Below the pieces are notes generated by a model. That model was not told where the DNA came from, ran no database searches, and saw only the letters and a program-made list of their open reading frames with translations. DNA of 32,838 bases from a bacterium. Lineage in GTDB: Bacteria; UBA4055. The DNA lies in assembly GCA_029559475.1 (NCBI GenBank), contig JAKQBN010000056.1:1-32838 (forward strand), given 5' to 3'. The translations under genes were made by a program, and so were the position numbers. This document shows, piece after piece, positions 23,507-31,145 of the stretch (positions within the stretch are counted from its first letter, which is position 1; each line of letters opens with the position of its first letter).

Positions 23507-24940
23507 TCAGACTTTCAGTTCAAAATCCGAGCCTGCAATATCAGCGTTCTTTAGCAGCGGGTCGATAGTTTCTTTAATAAACTCAGTGACCTGGCCGGGA
23601 GCTCTTCCTATGTATAGTATCGGATCGGTCATTTTTTCGAGTTCTTTCTTCGAAAGTCCGAAAGATTTATCTGCCGCTATCAGATCCAGCAGATTGTTTT
23701 CAAGTCCAAGTTCTTTTACATTCCTGCCCGCCTGCATAGAAAGTTCTCTGATCTTTTCGTGAAGCTCCTGTCTGTCCCCGCCTTTTTTCACGGCTTTCAT
23801 TATAATGTTCTCGGTAGCCATAAATGGTATCTCTGCTTTTATCCTTTTTTCGATCTGTTTGGGATATACAACAAGCCCGTCGAAAATGTTGTTCAATATT
23901 ATCAGAACTGCGTCAGCGGCTAAAAAGGCCTCGGGTATTGAAAGCCTTTTATTCGCGCTGTCGTCTAAGGTTCTTTCAAACCACTGTGTTGATGCTGTCA
24001 TAGCCGTTGATGAAGTAAGTGAAATAATATATTTTGATAGAGACGCTACTCGCTCGGATCTCATCGGATTTCTCTTGTAAGCCATAGCTGAAGAACCGAT
24101 CTGGTTCTTTTCGAATGGTTCCTCTATCTCTTTCAGATTCTGTAACAGCCTGATATCGTTAGTCGTTTTATGTGCCGACTGTGCCACGGCTGACAGGCAC
24201 TGCATTATCCGTGAATCGGCCTTTCTGGTATAAGTCTGGCCTGTTATGATGAATTTTTTATCAAAACCCATTTTAGCAGTGACCATATCGTCAAGATTTT
24301 TAACTTTGCTTTCATCGTTGTTAAAAAGTTCCATAAATGATGCCTGAGTTCCAGTCGTTCCCTTTACGCCACGGAATCTTAGCGTATCGAGGCAGAACTC
24401 TATCTCCTCAATATCCAGAACGAATTCGTTCATCCATAAACAGGTTCTTTTGCCGACGGTTGTAAGCTGGGCAGCCTGGAAATGCGTGAATCCCAGGGCC
24501 GGCCTGTTTTTTTCTTTCAAGGCGAAATCCTTCATCTTTTTTAAAAGCGACAAAAGCTTCTTTTTAAGCTCGATCAGACCCTGTTTCATCTGAATAAGAT
24601 CGGTGTTATCTCCGACATAGGCAGAAGTTACTCCAAGATGGATTATACCTTTCGCGTTCGGGCACTGAAGCCCGTAAGCATAAACATGGCTCATAACATC
24701 ATGCCTGACAATTTTTTCTCTTTTTTCCGCTTCTTCGTAATTGATCTTGTTCTGATATTTTTTCAGTTCATCTATCTGCTTTTTTGTAATCTTAATACCA
24801 AGTTCTTTTTCGCATTCAGCCAGAGCGATCCAGAGTTTTCTCCATGTTCTGAATTTATTCTCAGGACTGAATATGTAGCTCATTTCTTTTGACGAATATC
24901 TTTCAATCAGCGGGTTCGAATATACTGTCCTGTCTTTCAT
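23507..24940 (-). CDS. purB: adenylosuccinate lyase
   Basis: A 477-residue fumarase/aspartase-superfamily enzyme. The signature GSSAMAYKRNPMRSERVASL carries the flexible catalytic loop serine, and LGVTSAYVGDNTD and TQWFERTLDDSAN are also present. The enzyme splits SAICAR and adenylosuccinate, releasing fumarate, in purine synthesis. Length and several stretches (WFERTLDDSAN, GLVVYPK.IE.RI, PFMATENIIM) agree better with the animal-type enzyme (human, 484 residues) than with the roughly 430-450-residue Bacillus or Escherichia forms, judged from memory. Alanine replaces the usual proline in SSAMPYKRNP. AAGGA is seven bases before the ATG. It follows rocD beyond a strong terminator. Confidence 0.95.
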   Translation of the reverse strand: MKDRTVYSNPLIERYSSKEMSYIFSPENKFRTWRKLWIALAECEKELGIKITKKQIDELKKYQNKINYEEAEKREKIVRHDVMSHVYAYGLQCPNAKGIIHLGVTSAYVGDNTDLIQMKQGLIELKKKLLSLLKKMKDFALKEKNRPALGFTHFQAAQLTTVGKRTCLWMNEFVLDIEEIEFCLDTLRFRGVKGTTGTQASFMELFNNDESKVKNLDDMVTAKMGFDKKFIITGQTYTRKADSRIMQCLSAVAQSAHKTTNDIRLLQNLKEIEEPFEKNQIGSSAMAYKRNPMRSERVASLSKYIISLTSSTAMTASTQWFERTLDDSANKRLSIPEAFLAADAVLIILNNIFDGLVVYPKQIEKRIKAEIPFMATENIIMKAVKKGGDRQELHEKIRELSMQAGRNVKELGLENNLLDLIAADKSFGLSKKELEKMTDPILYIGRAPGQVTEFIKETIDPLLKNADIAGSDFELKV

Positions 24941-24989
24941 TTTAATTCCTTCAGATTTTATACAGGTTTTAAATTTAACATATTTATCG

Positions 24990-25026
24990 GAAAATAAAAA
25001 TAAAAAAGGGCGGAATTTTCCGCCCT
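24990..25026 (-). terminator. rho-independent terminator of rocD
   Basis: The stem AGGGCGGAA/TTCCGCCCT (25007-25026, 9 bp, two-base loop) is followed on the minus strand by TTTTTTATTTTTATTTT. It lies 20 bases past the rocD stop and before purB. The hairpin itself is symmetric, but the T-run is on the minus-strand side only. Confidence 0.88.
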
Positions 25027-25046
25027 AAAAACAAGATGTCGCCTTA

Positions 25047-26252
25047 TTATTTAATTTTCTCAAAAACCGATTTAATTATTTTTAACGCTTTATCCATCTC
25101 TTTTTTTGTTATTACCAGAGGCGGAGCGAATCTGATAATATTTCCGTGGGTCTGTTTTGCTAAAAGTCCGGCATCTCTGAGAGCTAGGCATACGTTCCAA
25201 GCTTCGAATCCTTTTGCAAAGACTACCGCGTTAAGAAGACCTTTACCTCTGACCTGAACCATTTTCTTGCATTTGATCTTGCCGACTTCAGTTCTGAAAT
25301 ATTCACCGAGTTCCTGAACACTTTTCAGCAGTTTTTTATCTTCGAGAACTTCAAGCGAAGCGATAGCGACAGCTGAAGCGAGAGGATAACCGCCGAATGT
25401 CGAACCGTGAGTTCCGGGAGTGAAAACTTCCATAATTTTTTTGTCGGCTACGATAGCGGATACAGGTATTACGCCTCCGCCCAGAGCTTTACCGAGACAC
25501 ATAATGTCGGGTCTAACTTTTTCGTGGTTGCAGGCGAATTTTTCACCTGTTCTGCAGAATCCTGTCTGTACTTCGTCAGCTATAAAGAGAACATTGTTCT
25601 TTTTGCAGATCTGGCTTACGGCTTTTAAGTATCCTTTATCTGGAACATAAACGCCTGCCTCACCCTGAATAGGTTCTATCATGACTGCGCAGGTATTAGG
25701 TGTTATGGCTTTTTCGATGGCTTTAGCGTCGTTGTATTTTACGATCTTGAAACCTGTCGCGTACGGACCGTAGTTCACTCTCGCGTCAGGATCGGTCGAA
25801 AAAGATACTATTGTGGAAGTTCTTCCGTGGAAGTTGTCTTCGCAGACTACGATTTCCTGTTTGCCGTTTTTTATACCTTTTTTCTCAACGCCCCATCTTC
25901 TGGCTGTTTTGATAGCCGTTTCGACAGCCTCAGCTCCCGTATTCATCGGCAGAGCCATTTCGTAGCCTGTGAATTCGCACAGTTTTTTCAGATATAATCC
26001 CATAACATCATTGTGGAAAGCCCTTGATGTAAGAGTGCATCTTTTAGCCTGATCTGTCAGGGCTTTAATTATATGAGGGTGTCTGTGTCCCTGATTGACG
26101 GCGGAATATGCGGAAAGAAAATCGAAATACTGTTTTCCTTCGGGGTCTTTGACCATCACGCCTTTCGCTTCCGAAATAACTACGGGCAGCGGATGATAGT
26201 TATGGGCTCCGTATTTTTCGTCCAGTTTGATTATCTCTTTCGTTGATAGCAT
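25047..26252 (-). CDS. rocD: ornithine aminotransferase
   Basis: A 401-residue class III aminotransferase of normal length. Features include GAHNYHPLPVV near the N-terminus (residues 15-25), NTGAEAVETAIK (104-115), FIADEVQTGFCRTG with D226, and the PLP lysine K255 in CLGKALGGG. The N-terminal stretch and the DEVQTG motif favour ornithine aminotransferase over acetylornithine aminotransferase. It transfers the delta-amino group of ornithine to 2-oxoglutarate, giving glutamate semialdehyde on the way to proline or glutamate. AGGAG lies a few bases upstream. It appears to be a single-gene unit: its own candidate promoter lies upstream and a strong terminator downstream. Confidence 0.92.
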   Translation of the reverse strand: MLSTKEIIKLDEKYGAHNYHPLPVVISEAKGVMVKDPEGKQYFDFLSAYSAVNQGHRHPHIIKALTDQAKRCTLTSRAFHNDVMGLYLKKLCEFTGYEMALPMNTGAEAVETAIKTARRWGVEKKGIKNGKQEIVVCEDNFHGRTSTIVSFSTDPDARVNYGPYATGFKIVKYNDAKAIEKAITPNTCAVMIEPIQGEAGVYVPDKGYLKAVSQICKKNNVLFIADEVQTGFCRTGEKFACNHEKVRPDIMCLGKALGGGVIPVSAIVADKKIMEVFTPGTHGSTFGGYPLASAVAIASLEVLEDKKLLKSVQELGEYFRTEVGKIKCKKMVQVRGKGLLNAVVFAKGFEAWNVCLALRDAGLLAKQTHGNIIRFAPPLVITKKEMDKALKIIKSVFEKIK

Positions 26253-26298
26253 ATTCGTCTCCTATTTTATTTAATATTGTTGTTTTAAGCGTTTTTAC

Positions 26299-26335
26299 AA
26301 CCCCTACAAGATAAGGGTTTAAATTTTAAAGTCAA
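26299..26335 (-). promoter_or_regulatory. candidate rocD promoter with inverted repeat
   Basis: On the minus strand TTGACT (26335-26330), a 16-base spacer and TATCTT (26313-26308). AACCC (26299-26303) and GGGTT (26315-26319) form an inverted repeat over the -10. Both elements are moderate matches, so this is tentative. Confidence 0.35.
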
Positions 26336-26378
26336 ATTAATTTATATAGATAAAATATGCTTAATAATTAGATTTATT

Positions 26379-28520
26379 CTATTGCACAGGCTTGAAGAAA
26401 TTCCATATCTCTTCCTGTGAATTCAGGCTCAGCAGTTTTTCTATATCATCTTTATCATGCAGATGCGCGCTCAGCGCCGCAAGAACTCTGATATGCGGAT
26501 CGTCTTTTTTTGTTGAAGAAACGAGCAGAACGATTATTTTAGCTGATTGTCCATCGAGAGACTGAAAATCGATCCCGTTCTTTTTGATCCCTATTGCGAT
26601 CCTTGTCTGATCAACTCCTTCAGCCCTTGCGTGCGGAATGGCAATTCCGTTTTTCATTCCCGTGCTCATAACTTTTTCTCTCGCCATCACTTCGTCGAAA
26701 ATGCTCTGTTTTTCATTGATTTTTTTATTCTCATAAAGCACATCGACAAGCTCGCTTATTATGCCTTCCTTTGTCTTTGATCTCAAATCAGTGATTATAC
26801 ATTTCGGATCTATTATATTCGACAAATCGAAATTGGATTTCATAACAGTAATTGTAGAAAGAGAGTCCTTTATCTCTAAAAGATGAGTTTTTTCATTGAA
26901 TTTTTCAATATTATCCTGAAGTTTTAAGGCCGACTCGTAAACAAGCGTTTTTACAAAATGCATGTCTTCTTTTGGTGCCGTAAAAGTGATAGAAGTCGGG
27001 AATTTTGATATTTTGATAAATATCCTGTCTTTTCTCACCTGAAACACTTCATAATCAAGGATCATTCGGGTGATATGATAGCCCTCTTTGTCAAAATATT
27101 CTACAATGTAGTTTATAAAAAAGTCATTTTTTTCCGGTGAATAAAAATCGAATTCAAATGTTTCGTTCTCTTCTTCTTTTAGTTCTACGCTTGTTCCTTT
27201 CTTTTTTATTTTTAGAACTGATGTCAGCATCGGAGGTGTCACGATAATACCGCTCAGAACCATCATTATTCCGACACCGTAAATATCCTGTGATATAAAG
27301 CCGTTGGAAATTCCTATCCCGGCGATGATCAGACCTACTTCTCCCCTCGGCACCATACCGATACCGATCCTTAGTGCACCGGTTTTATTGAATCCCGTAA
27401 ACAGCGAGGGAATTCCGCACCCTAATATTTTACCGAGCATACAAACGATTGAATAAACTATTCCGAATATCACAACGCTGGAGGTAATTGTGTGAAGATT
27501 GACCAGCATACCCATTACCGTAAAGAATATTGGTACGAAAAATTCTTTAAGCGGATGGATCTTTTCCTGTATTTCGAAGCTAATGTCTGTTTTTGAAAGC
27601 GAAAGACCCATTACATAAGCCCCGATTATCATCGCAAGTCCCGCTTTTTCAAAAATTCCGGCAAAGAAAAGCGCAAGCCCGAATGCCATTATTGAAAAAA
27701 CTGTCTGATCCTTAAAGAACTTCAGAAATCTGCTTAATTTTTCGGAGAAAATTATCCCCGCCGCAGTGAATCCGAGCCAGAACAATATTGCTTTTACCGA
27801 AACCAGCCCTATCGCTCCCCAGGCGATCTCTCCGCCGTTTTTTAATACTGTTGCTATACCTACTGCTATCGCCAGAACAATAATTCCCAAAACGTCGTCA
27901 ATGATAGCTGCGGACAGTATTGTTACTCCTTCTGGCGAATCCATATATCTGTTTTTGGAAAGGATCATCGCGGTTATTCCTACGGATGTAGCCGTGCTCA
28001 TTATACCCAGAAAAAGACATTCCGGGCTCATAAAAGGCTTATCTAGAAAGAACATTCCCACGATAGCTCCGGGAATGAACGAGAATATTACCCCGCCGAT
28101 CCCTACTACACAACCGCTGAAAAGGTATCTGAATAATAATTTAAGATCTGTTTCCAGCCCCGATATAAAAAGCAGCATTATTGAAGCAATAATCGAAATA
28201 CCGTAAACTTCATTTGTTATAGGTATAGATCCTGTCTGAAGCGGGAATATTCCATCCGGAAATCCCAAAATACTCAGTGGCAGGCTTCCCAGAAAGTACG
28301 GCCCGATAAGCATCCCGACCGATATTTCTCCGAGTGTTCCAGGCAGTCTCATTTTTTCGAACAGCATGCCTGAAATTTTTGCGGCAAATATTATTATTCC
28401 AAGCTGGAATATAAAAATTGTCATTTCATGAATAACACTTTCATTATTTGCTGTATCGGTCGCGAAAATCAACGCAGTAAATAAAAAAAGGCCGATCAGA
28501 AAATATTTTCTCTTCATCAT
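26379..28520 (-). CDS. CPA2-type cation:proton antiporter fused to a PTS EIIA domain
   Basis: A 713-residue inner-membrane protein. After a signal-like first helix (1-20) comes a Na+/H+ exchanger domain of about 12 helices (28-425), with LPGTLGEISVGMLIGP and MVPRGEVGLIIAG as family motifs. A soluble linker (about 435-565) leads to a C-terminal PTS EIIA type 2 domain (about 570-713), with the phospho-accepting H630 in IAIPHARAEG. Such fusions suggest that the phosphotransferase state or a related signal controls ion transport; the ion is unknown. Two ATG codons start the gene back to back. The upstream promoter is near-consensus. Transport domain and EIIA domain are each clear; the linking logic is inference. 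Confidence 0.87.
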   Translation of the reverse strand: MMKRKYFLIGLFLFTALIFATDTANNESVIHEMTIFIFQLGIIIFAAKISGMLFEKMRLPGTLGEISVGMLIGPYFLGSLPLSILGFPDGIFPLQTGSIPITNEVYGISIIASIMLLFISGLETDLKLLFRYLFSGCVVGIGGVIFSFIPGAIVGMFFLDKPFMSPECLFLGIMSTATSVGITAMILSKNRYMDSPEGVTILSAAIIDDVLGIIVLAIAVGIATVLKNGGEIAWGAIGLVSVKAILFWLGFTAAGIIFSEKLSRFLKFFKDQTVFSIMAFGLALFFAGIFEKAGLAMIIGAYVMGLSLSKTDISFEIQEKIHPLKEFFVPIFFTVMGMLVNLHTITSSVVIFGIVYSIVCMLGKILGCGIPSLFTGFNKTGALRIGIGMVPRGEVGLIIAGIGISNGFISQDIYGVGIMMVLSGIIVTPPMLTSVLKIKKKGTSVELKEEENETFEFDFYSPEKNDFFINYIVEYFDKEGYHITRMILDYEVFQVRKDRIFIKISKFPTSITFTAPKEDMHFVKTLVYESALKLQDNIEKFNEKTHLLEIKDSLSTITVMKSNFDLSNIIDPKCIITDLRSKTKEGIISELVDVLYENKKINEKQSIFDEVMAREKVMSTGMKNGIAIPHARAEGVDQTRIAIGIKKNGIDFQSLDGQSAKIIVLLVSSTKKDDPHIRVLAALSAHLHDKDDIEKLLSLNSQEEIWNFFKPVQ

Positions 28521-28566
28521 AGATCCCTTTTTTACTTTGTTTCAATGAACGGTAAAAATCGGCTGT

Positions 28567-28594
28567 ATTATAACGTTTTTAAATTTTTTGTCAA
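28567..28594 (-). promoter_or_regulatory. near-consensus sigma70 promoter of the antiporter gene
   Basis: On the minus strand TTGACA (28594-28589), a 16-base spacer of A/T runs, then TATAAT (28572-28567). The leader is about 40 bases with an AAGGGA site. It starts only 20 bases after the lipoprotein stop. Confidence 0.75.
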
Positions 28595-28614
28595 TATTTA
28601 AAAATCTACTGTTT

Positions 28615-29451
28615 TTAAAGTATTATGATGCTCTGACTTATATAATCGTAAATGACTGTTTTTTTGCCTGACACGCACGAAGTCATTATGTCTATATCCG
28701 CCGAATTGATAACGGGTTTAAGCTCATCCTTCCCGTCTTTTAGATTTATATTAAGAATCGATATATAGTTATCTTTTGATGAAATAATTTTTATCTCTTC
28801 ATCATGAACATCAAAATTCCCGTACTGATAATCGCAAGGCAGATCAAAAGCAGAGATGATATTCAAATCGCCATTATATTTTTCCAGTTTTGATCTGAAC
28901 GGATTCATTAACCACAAACTGCCTGAATCTTCAGCCATTGCAACCTGCGCGAATTTCATTTCTGATTCAGGCGTATCATTCAGCCTGATTCGATTTATCT
29001 CAATCCCGCTCTCTATATCGATCAGCTTCAGATAGATATCCCCATCCTCTGGCATCCTTGAAGTTACATACAGTAATGAATCTATAATGGCTATCCTGTC
29101 GGGATTGAATACTTTTATTGTATCTTCGATAACGCTGCCTGACGAAACGAATACTTCGTCGTAAGTATTTGAATAATAAACTTTATCGCCTTCGATATCG
29201 AAATCCAATAGAAAATCCCTTCCGCGTATTTCCAGATCTCTGAACAGGCTTAAAGAACTTCCGTCAAATTTGTAGACCGATGATCCTGTCGAATTGAGAA
29301 CATATATCTTCCCATCTATCTCCTTTATCATGTTGACGCTTCCAAAAGAAGACAGATCAATTATCTTAAGTTCGGCATTGATCTCTTTATTTTTGCATGA
29401 TAATACAGCTATACACACTATCGTGAGCAATAAGATAATTCTGAATTTCAT
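28615..29451 (-). CDS. lipoprotein with beta-propeller-like body
   Basis: A 278-residue exported lipoprotein. The signal peptide ends in a lipobox AVLSC with C19 as the lipidated residue, followed by KNKE. The rest is beta-strand-rich with repeated short patterns (KIYVLNSTGSSVYKFDG, KVYYSNTYDEVFV, LLYVTSR, SLWLMNPFRSKLEKYNG), as in six-bladed propeller lipoproteins. No enzymatic motif is seen. Its ATG overlaps the stop of the small nuclease gene by four bases (ATGA), so it is translated as the last gene of the trio with the AAA+ ATPase. Why a surface lipoprotein is coupled to two cytoplasmic nuclease-like proteins is not clear. Confidence 0.8.
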   Translation of the reverse strand: MKFRIILLLTIVCIAVLSCKNKEINAELKIIDLSSFGSVNMIKEIDGKIYVLNSTGSSVYKFDGSSLSLFRDLEIRGRDFLLDFDIEGDKVYYSNTYDEVFVSSGSVIEDTIKVFNPDRIAIIDSLLYVTSRMPEDGDIYLKLIDIESGIEINRIRLNDTPESEMKFAQVAMAEDSGSLWLMNPFRSKLEKYNGDLNIISAFDLPCDYQYGNFDVHDEEIKIISSKDNYISILNINLKDGKDELKPVINSADIDIMTSCVSGKKTVIYDYISQSIIIL

Positions 29452-29855
29452 CTTTTCACTTCCAGTTTATGGAACGCCTTAATAAATGAATTTGAATTGC
29501 CTGAAAATCTTATGTGTTCCGGATGCTCGAGAAGCCTCTTATCTTCTCTGAATGCAGGTGCGACATAACCGAATTTTGTGTCCCTTGAAAAATATACTAC
29601 GCAGTCAATATTATTATCATCCCAGTCTTTATGAACTTCCTGATATGTTCCCTTATCCTCAAATGTCTTTACTTGAACCCTATAGAAATTCGGACCGTCT
29701 GATATCAGCACATCGGTCTGATGCCCGTCGTCCAGAACAGGCTTGAACACCTGCCAGCCGTCCTGCATGAACCATCCAATAAGCACGTTCTCGAATGACA
29801 TATTTCGCATCGTTTTAAACGTTCCTTCCTGAGTTAGAGTTTTTCTAATCGGCAT
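29448..29855 (-). CDS. small PD-(D/E)XK nuclease-like protein with QxK site
   Basis: A 135-residue protein. The core reads SFENVLIGWFMQDGWQVFKP with E22, then HQTDVLISDG with D48, then YRVQVKTFE with Q61-V-K63, followed by VVYFSRDTKFGYVAP. This E...D...QxK arrangement is that of PD-(D/E)XK proteins related to group I intron-encoded I-Ssp6803I-type endonucleases, where Q replaces the usual second acid. No intron is seen here. The gene starts at TAATG, one base into the stop of the AAA+ gene, with GAGGAG six bases ahead, so it is translationally coupled. Substrate unknown; it may be an accessory nuclease or a nucleic-acid binding protein. Confidence 0.75.
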   Translation of the reverse strand: MPIRKTLTQEGTFKTMRNMSFENVLIGWFMQDGWQVFKPVLDDGHQTDVLISDGPNFYRVQVKTFEDKGTYQEVHKDWDDNNIDCVVYFSRDTKFGYVAPAFREDKRLLEHPEHIRFSGNSNSFIKAFHKLEVKR

Positions 29856-31027
29856 TACATCTCCTCAAGTAATGATAATTTCTCAACAGAATCAATCAGT
29901 ATCCTCTTTTTTGCAGGATATTCTTCGAATAATTTCTTTTGTTTTTCATTAAGTTCTGAATAATACTTCGATTCGATTATCACTTTATCAGCTGTATAGA
30001 AATCAAGTTCTATCGAACTTTCCTGGATATAATATAGTTGACTCTTCAGGCGTAATTTCAGGTAAATGTAATTTTCAAAATAACTCCCAATATCTCTTTC
30101 GCCGATAAAAAGGTATTTAATCCCGAGATCTGCCACATAGATCTTTTTTGATGAAAGCAGTATTTGGTTCGTCTTGCCCCATCTCGGCAGCAGATGTATG
30201 AGATAGGAAGCCTGAAAATACTCCAGATACCTTTTTGATGAATCAACGGAAATGTCGAGAATATTAGCGATCTTATTTATACTCAGCTGTTTACCGCTTC
30301 TTTCCATCAAAAGTGTAAAGTAATCTCTTAGTATCTGATGATTTTTTACGCCGTGATACGCGGTTATATCTTTTTGAATTATATCTTCGATCAGATTCAT
30401 CAGATATTCTCTTCCCGGATTAATAATATTTTCCGGCATTCCGCCTGTTTTTATATATTCGAGGAAATAAGACTGATACAGTTTTATATCCCTGTTTTTG
30501 ATTCCGATACCTTTAAACTGCAGATATTCATCCAGGTCCAAAGGCTCAACTTCAACAGTGACAGCTCTGCCTGTAAGACTGGCTTTTTTATCCCACAGCA
30601 GAGATGCCGAAGAAGAAGCTGCAAAAATTTTGGTATTCTGGTTGTCATAAATGTTTTTTAATTGAATATGAAATTCTTCTTTATAAGTAACTTCATCAAG
30701 GAAAAGAAATACTTTTTCCTCAATCTTTATCTTGTGGATCTTTCTGAATTCATCAATTATATCAATTATACTGCTTGAACGGAGCATATAATCGTCAAGA
30801 CTTACATATAAAATTCTCTTCGGGTCAGTTCCTTTGCCGGTTAGTCTTTTGATGAAAAGTTTCATCAGAGTAGTTTTACCCACCCTTCTGAGTCCTGTCA
30901 GGATAACAATCTGTTTACTATCGGAATATTTAACCATCTGACCTAAATATTTATCTCTCGGCTTCACATCCTGACAGTACAGGTTATCTTCCCACCACGG
31001 ATTATATTGATACAGTAGGTCTTTCAT
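29855..31027 (-). CDS. AAA+ ATPase with DUF4143/PD-(D/E)XK-like tail
   Basis: A 390-residue protein. The ATPase domain has Walker A GLRRVGKTT (45-53, K51) and Walker B VFLFLDEV with D111/E112. A helical wing follows (about 230-280, with a helix-turn-helix-like LSINKIANILDISVDSSKRYL stretch, shown here by its ends LSINK and KRYL). The C-terminal DUF4143-type domain keeps a nuclease pattern: E318, then ELDF with D342, and IESKYY with E352-S-K354. Proteins of this family are widespread and mostly uncharacterised. The ATG at 31027 coincides with the predicted transcription start and has no Shine-Dalgarno site. It heads the trio with a small nuclease-like protein and a lipoprotein, each coupled by overlap. 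Confidence 0.82.
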   Translation of the reverse strand: MKDLLYQYNPWWEDNLYCQDVKPRDKYLGQMVKYSDSKQIVILTGLRRVGKTTLMKLFIKRLTGKGTDPKRILYVSLDDYMLRSSSIIDIIDEFRKIHKIKIEEKVFLFLDEVTYKEEFHIQLKNIYDNQNTKIFAASSSASLLWDKKASLTGRAVTVEVEPLDLDEYLQFKGIGIKNRDIKLYQSYFLEYIKTGGMPENIINPGREYLMNLIEDIIQKDITAYHGVKNHQILRDYFTLLMERSGKQLSINKIANILDISVDSSKRYLEYFQASYLIHLLPRWGKTNQILLSSKKIYVADLGIKYLFIGERDIGSYFENYIYLKLRLKSQLYYIQESSIELDFYTADKVIIESKYYSELNEKQKKLFEEYPAKKRILIDSVEKLSLLEEM

Positions 31028-31033
31028 ATCTCA

Positions 31034-31062
31034 AATATACGATGTCATCGGACATTTGTCAA
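31034..31062 (-). promoter_or_regulatory. consensus leaderless promoter with palindrome filling the spacer
   Basis: On the minus strand TTGACA (31062-31057), 17 bases, TATATT (31039-31034). Six bases later comes the ATG (31027), so the predicted start nucleotide is its A. The spacer contains ATGTC-CGAT-GACAT on the minus strand (31055-31042), a perfect inverted repeat that a repressor could occupy between the -35 and -10. Confidence 0.7.
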
Positions 31063-31145
31063 GTTTTTTATACGATACCACCGAATATTTGATATTATAC
31101 TTGATTCATTCATTTATTTTCCTTCTTATGCTATTCTATACTATA

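Noticed and set aside
29448-29855. Group I intron homing endonuclease
   Set aside because: The protein core resembles such enzymes, but no intron structure or interrupted host gene is visible, and the gene is embedded in an operon by start-stop overlaps.
31045-31113. 22-codon leader frame with AAGGA before its ATG, upstream of the AAA+ gene
   Set aside because: It runs across the -35 box and spacer of the strong promoter, so it would not be on the main transcript. No conservation can be judged.
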